Translations under genes and position numbers: made by a program | Source: Azotobacter paspali | Lineage (GTDB): Bacteria > Pseudomonadota > Gammaproteobacteria > Pseudomonadales > Pseudomonadaceae | Assembly (NCBI RefSeq): GCF_042434745.1 | Contig: NZ_JBHLSS010000080.1 | DNA length: 53,546 nucleotides | Strand: one strand, 5' to 3' | Notes under the pieces: model-generated | Database searches by the model: none | Seen by the model: only the letters and a program-made list of their open reading frames with translations | Told to the model about the DNA's origin: nothing | In this document: positions 51,512 to 53,546 of the stretch, one piece after another | Layout of the letters: each line of letters starts with the position of its first letter | Numbering within the stretch: position 1 is the first letter of the stretch

Positions 51512-52561
51512 ATGCCCGCCGCTCCACCATCTTTCTCCCCACTACCTGCCGCCGACGGCACACGTGGCCTAGCCTGTCTGATCGTTTTGATCGTGCATAG
51601 CACTAGCTTCCACTGGCCAAGAATGTCTCCTATGCTTTCCGGCGGCGGCAAGTACGGGGTCTGGCTGTTCTTCGTGCTCAGCGCTTTCCTGCTCACTCTT
51701 CGCCTGCAACAGCGCGGTTTCAGTGCCGTCAGCCTGCTCGATTACGCCCTTGGTCGCATCCTGCGCATCCTGCCGCTGTTCACCCTGGCATGCCTGCTCT
51801 ACTACTGGGCTGGCGTGGGCATTCAAAATACCGACCAATTACATGCCGCTCTGACTTTCGAACAAGGTTTTATCCATCTCTGGACCATTCCGGTGGAGTT
51901 CAAGTTCTACTTGCTACTCCCTCCTTTGGCTTGGGCCGGGCTATGCTTGAAACGCCGCCTCGGCAACGCCGCCGTACTGCTCGCCGGCATTGCCCTGCTG
52001 GTTCTGCAGCAATCCATCTGGCCTTACTGGCAAACACCGGAAAACTCGACGGATACTCGCTGGTATTTGCCTTCGTTCCTGTTCGGAATTCTCGCAGCTC
52101 TGCTGCTGCCATACCTTCGCAGCTTGCCCCGTACACGCCTGGCCACGCCTTTCGCTCTATTCACTTTACTCGTCCTGCTACTGGCTTTACCCGGCAGCCG
52201 CCTGTGGCTATTCAACACACCATTGAGCGGTGAGCTGCTGGATAAGCATCTGTATCTTGGCCTGATGTGGGCATGCTTCACTGGCTTGCTACTGGAAGGC
52301 CATGGCCTCGTCGGCCGCCTGCTCTGCAGTCGCCCGCTGGCCTTTCTCGGTATCGTCAGTTACTCCACCTACCTGTTCCACTGGCTGATACTGACGACGC
52401 TTGCCGGGCATTGGCCAGGGCACATGGCTACCTTTCTGATCGGTATCTTCCTGTCCATCGTCGTGGGAGCCGCCGGCCACTATCTAGCCGAACGACCTCT
52501 AGAAAACTTGCGCAAACGATTAATGGCGCAAATACGGAAACCACGATATCTGCGGCAATAG
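51512..52561 (+). CDS. Acyltransferase 3 family protein (OafA/YrhL-like)
   Basis: This 349-residue inner-membrane acyltransferase has about ten hydrophobic helices. The N-terminal ADGTRGLACLIVLIVHS corresponds to the acyltransferase-3 start with its conserved histidine. SGGGKYGVWLFFVLSAFLLT follows, then the YSTYLFHWLIL segment and ERPLENLRKR end. The family transfers acetyl or other acyl groups to sugars of surface polysaccharides or lipids. It may modify the glycan made by the nearby operon, but other targets are equally possible. ATG 51512 is the first Met before the conserved part; the longer in-frame start at 51458 lacks hydrophobic support. It lies between an IS30 remnant and an IS5 remnant. 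Confidence 0.88.
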   Translation: MPAAPPSFSPLPAADGTRGLACLIVLIVHSTSFHWPRMSPMLSGGGKYGVWLFFVLSAFLLTLRLQQRGFSAVSLLDYALGRILRILPLFTLACLLYYWAGVGIQNTDQLHAALTFEQGFIHLWTIPVEFKFYLLLPPLAWAGLCLKRRLGNAAVLLAGIALLVLQQSIWPYWQTPENSTDTRWYLPSFLFGILAALLLPYLRSLPRTRLATPFALFTLLVLLLALPGSRLWLFNTPLSGELLDKHLYLGLMWACFTGLLLEGHGLVGRLLCSRPLAFLGIVSYSTYLFHWLILTTLAGHWPGHMATFLIGIFLSIVVGAAGHYLAERPLENLRKRLMAQIRKPRYLRQ

Positions 52562-53160
52562 GGCACTTCTAAAAACCCAGTTTTTGAGTTGAATACAAGG
52601 CGTGTGTATGTGGCTGGCGCCGAAATGACACCCGTCGCAACGGGTGCAATGCAGGCCGAAGAAGCCGGCCTGCTGTCATCCTCATACCATCTCCAACAGG
52701 CCCGACATCCTTTTTAAGTTGTACACCGCCGATTCGATCGTCAAACCTAACTGCGCGCGTGCCAACCCGATGCTGCGGATCGTCTTTGCGTACATTCGTG
52801 CCAGGCTGGCAAATATGTGCTCGACCCGAGCGCGTGGGCTGGCGATGCGCTTGTTGCGTGCCTTGTCCCACTCTGCGATAGGTTTGGCTTGCCCTTTGCG
52901 CTGAATGTGCGGACGCCATCCATCGAGCTTGAGCCAGTGTTCGCGAGGCTTGTCGTGATAACCACGGTCAGCCCGGAAGTCCCGGTTGCTGTTACCCCGA
53001 CCCAATACATTGACCAAATGCAACGTGTCCGCCTCGCTGGCATCGCGCACCCGCACGTTACGGGTCAGTTTGTACCGGCGATCCACGCTGCCTGCCAGCC
53101 TGTAGCCGAAGTACGATTTTTCGTCCAGCGCGCCTCGACATCCTTTTGCCGGCGCTTAGT
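52562..53160 (-). pseudogene. IS5-family transposase, 3' part only
   Basis: On the reverse strand the reading ends with the C-terminal part of an IS5-type DDE transposase: KSYFGYRLAGSVDRRYKL, the DADT-like SEADTLHLV, a DRGYHD motif and the YNLKRMSGLL end that stops at 52682. The upstream part, including the first catalytic Asp, is absent and there is a stop before KGCRGALDE. The terminal sequence gggcacttctaaaaaccc (52561-52578) is the likely outer end of the element. It was probably cut by the IS701-family element at about 53165. Confidence 0.8.
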
Positions 53161-53238
53161 CTTACTATGTCATAGAAAATCAAGGAGAATACGTTCATCC
53201 CAACAGCCGATTGGATTCCACGAGAGAACGGATAACGG

Positions 53239-53546
53239 ATGGAACAGCGCTTCGAAGCTTACCTCGATCATCTGTGCGATTCCCTGGGCCACGTGGACCG
53301 GCATGAAGGTCTGCGTGGGTATTGCCAGGGATTGATGTTGCCGCTGGCACGAAAGAGCGTCGAGCCGCTGGCCGCAGCAGTCGATCCCCATGCCGTGCGG
53401 GCACGCCACCAGTCACTGCATCATTTCGTCGCCAAATCCGACTGGTCGGACGAGGGATTGCTCGAGCGTGTGCGGACCTGGGTGGAGCCGGCGCTGCTGC
53501 GCGAGGGCGGCACCGAGTGCTACTGGATCGTCGACGACACGGGCTT
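53239..53546 (+). CDS. IS701-family transposase (N-terminal part, cut by window edge)
   Basis: The product starts MEQRFEAYLDHLCDSLGHVD and continues RHEGLRGYCQGLMLPLARKS, the typical N terminus of IS701-type DDE transposases. ARHQSLHHFVAKSDWSDE and CYWIVDDTGF follow; the aspartates of the last motif are part of the catalytic core. The gene runs past the end of the window. It lies beside the IS5 remnant, so it probably inserted into that element. No frame problem is visible in the 102 codons seen. Confidence 0.88.
   Translation, partial: MEQRFEAYLDHLCDSLGHVDRHEGLRGYCQGLMLPLARKSVEPLAAAVDPHAVRARHQSLHHFVAKSDWSDEGLLERVRTWVEPALLREGGTECYWIVDDTG

Noticed and set aside
1..53546. CRISPR arrays, tRNA or rRNA genes
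   Set aside because: I saw no regularly spaced repeats and no cloverleaf-type sequence; all repeats found are palindromic elements, operators or mobile-element ends.

Overview
The window is GC-rich gammaproteobacterial chromosome, most likely from the Pseudomonadaceae. An Azotobacter- or Pseudomonas-like genome fits the gene families, the REP palindromes with a GAGCGAAC..GTTCGCGATGC core, the HrpA helicase and the marR/LysR/MFS complement. The genus is an inference; no rRNA or marker gene is present. The window mixes a decaying accessory region, a cell-surface and secretion block, and mobile-element debris.

Region 1 (1-12.9 kb) has intact housekeeping-type genes: SDR, Mut7-C RNase-like protein, patatin, a periplasmic binding protein, a dihydroorotate-dehydrogenase-like protein, an SRPBCC protein and a LysR regulator. 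Between them lies a gene graveyard: an MDR oxidoreductase with one in-frame TGA, an HlyD/RbbA-type efflux operon broken by frameshifts and a deletion, a frameshifted SDR, and a CoA-transferase fragment abutting an AraC fragment. Two copies of a 733-746 bp non-autonomous element (7726-8471 and 11592-12324) lie here, each with inverted ends and a 10-bp target duplication.

Region 2 (13-20.3 kb) holds an MFS exporter, two SIMPL-type paralogues, a marR-MFS-small protein operon with two identical palindromic operators, and a chemoreceptor of enterobacterial character that carries its own sigma-28 type promoter.

Region 3 (20.3-31.4 kb) holds hrpA, which has a cluster of palindromes inserted in frame, a three-gene type I secretion operon without a visible cargo gene, and a Fic protein preceded by two 26-bp palindromes.

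Region 4 (31.5-50.7 kb) is the most coherent block. A leftward operon runs gspE - cysC (PAPS synthesis) - FAD/NAD(P)-binding protein - two glycosyltransferases, then, after a 229-bp gap, a polyprenyl-phosphate sugar-1-phosphate transferase. Divergently, gspF-G-H-I-J-K-L-M-(C/N-like)-D forms the rest of a type II secretion system in the Xanthomonas Xps gene order. About 1.1 kb after gspD is a Cys-free, Thr/Ala/Ser-rich exported protein with unusual codon use, strong expression signals and a clear terminator. It is a good candidate for the dedicated cargo or a surface-layer protein. I infer that T2SS, glycan assembly and possibly sulfation may work together on the cell surface.

Region 5 (48.1-53.5 kb) contains a dead REP-associated transposase (RAYT) flanked by REP palindromes, an internally deleted IS30 transposase, an OafA-type acyltransferase, an IS5-family remnant and the start of an IS701-family transposase that runs off the window.
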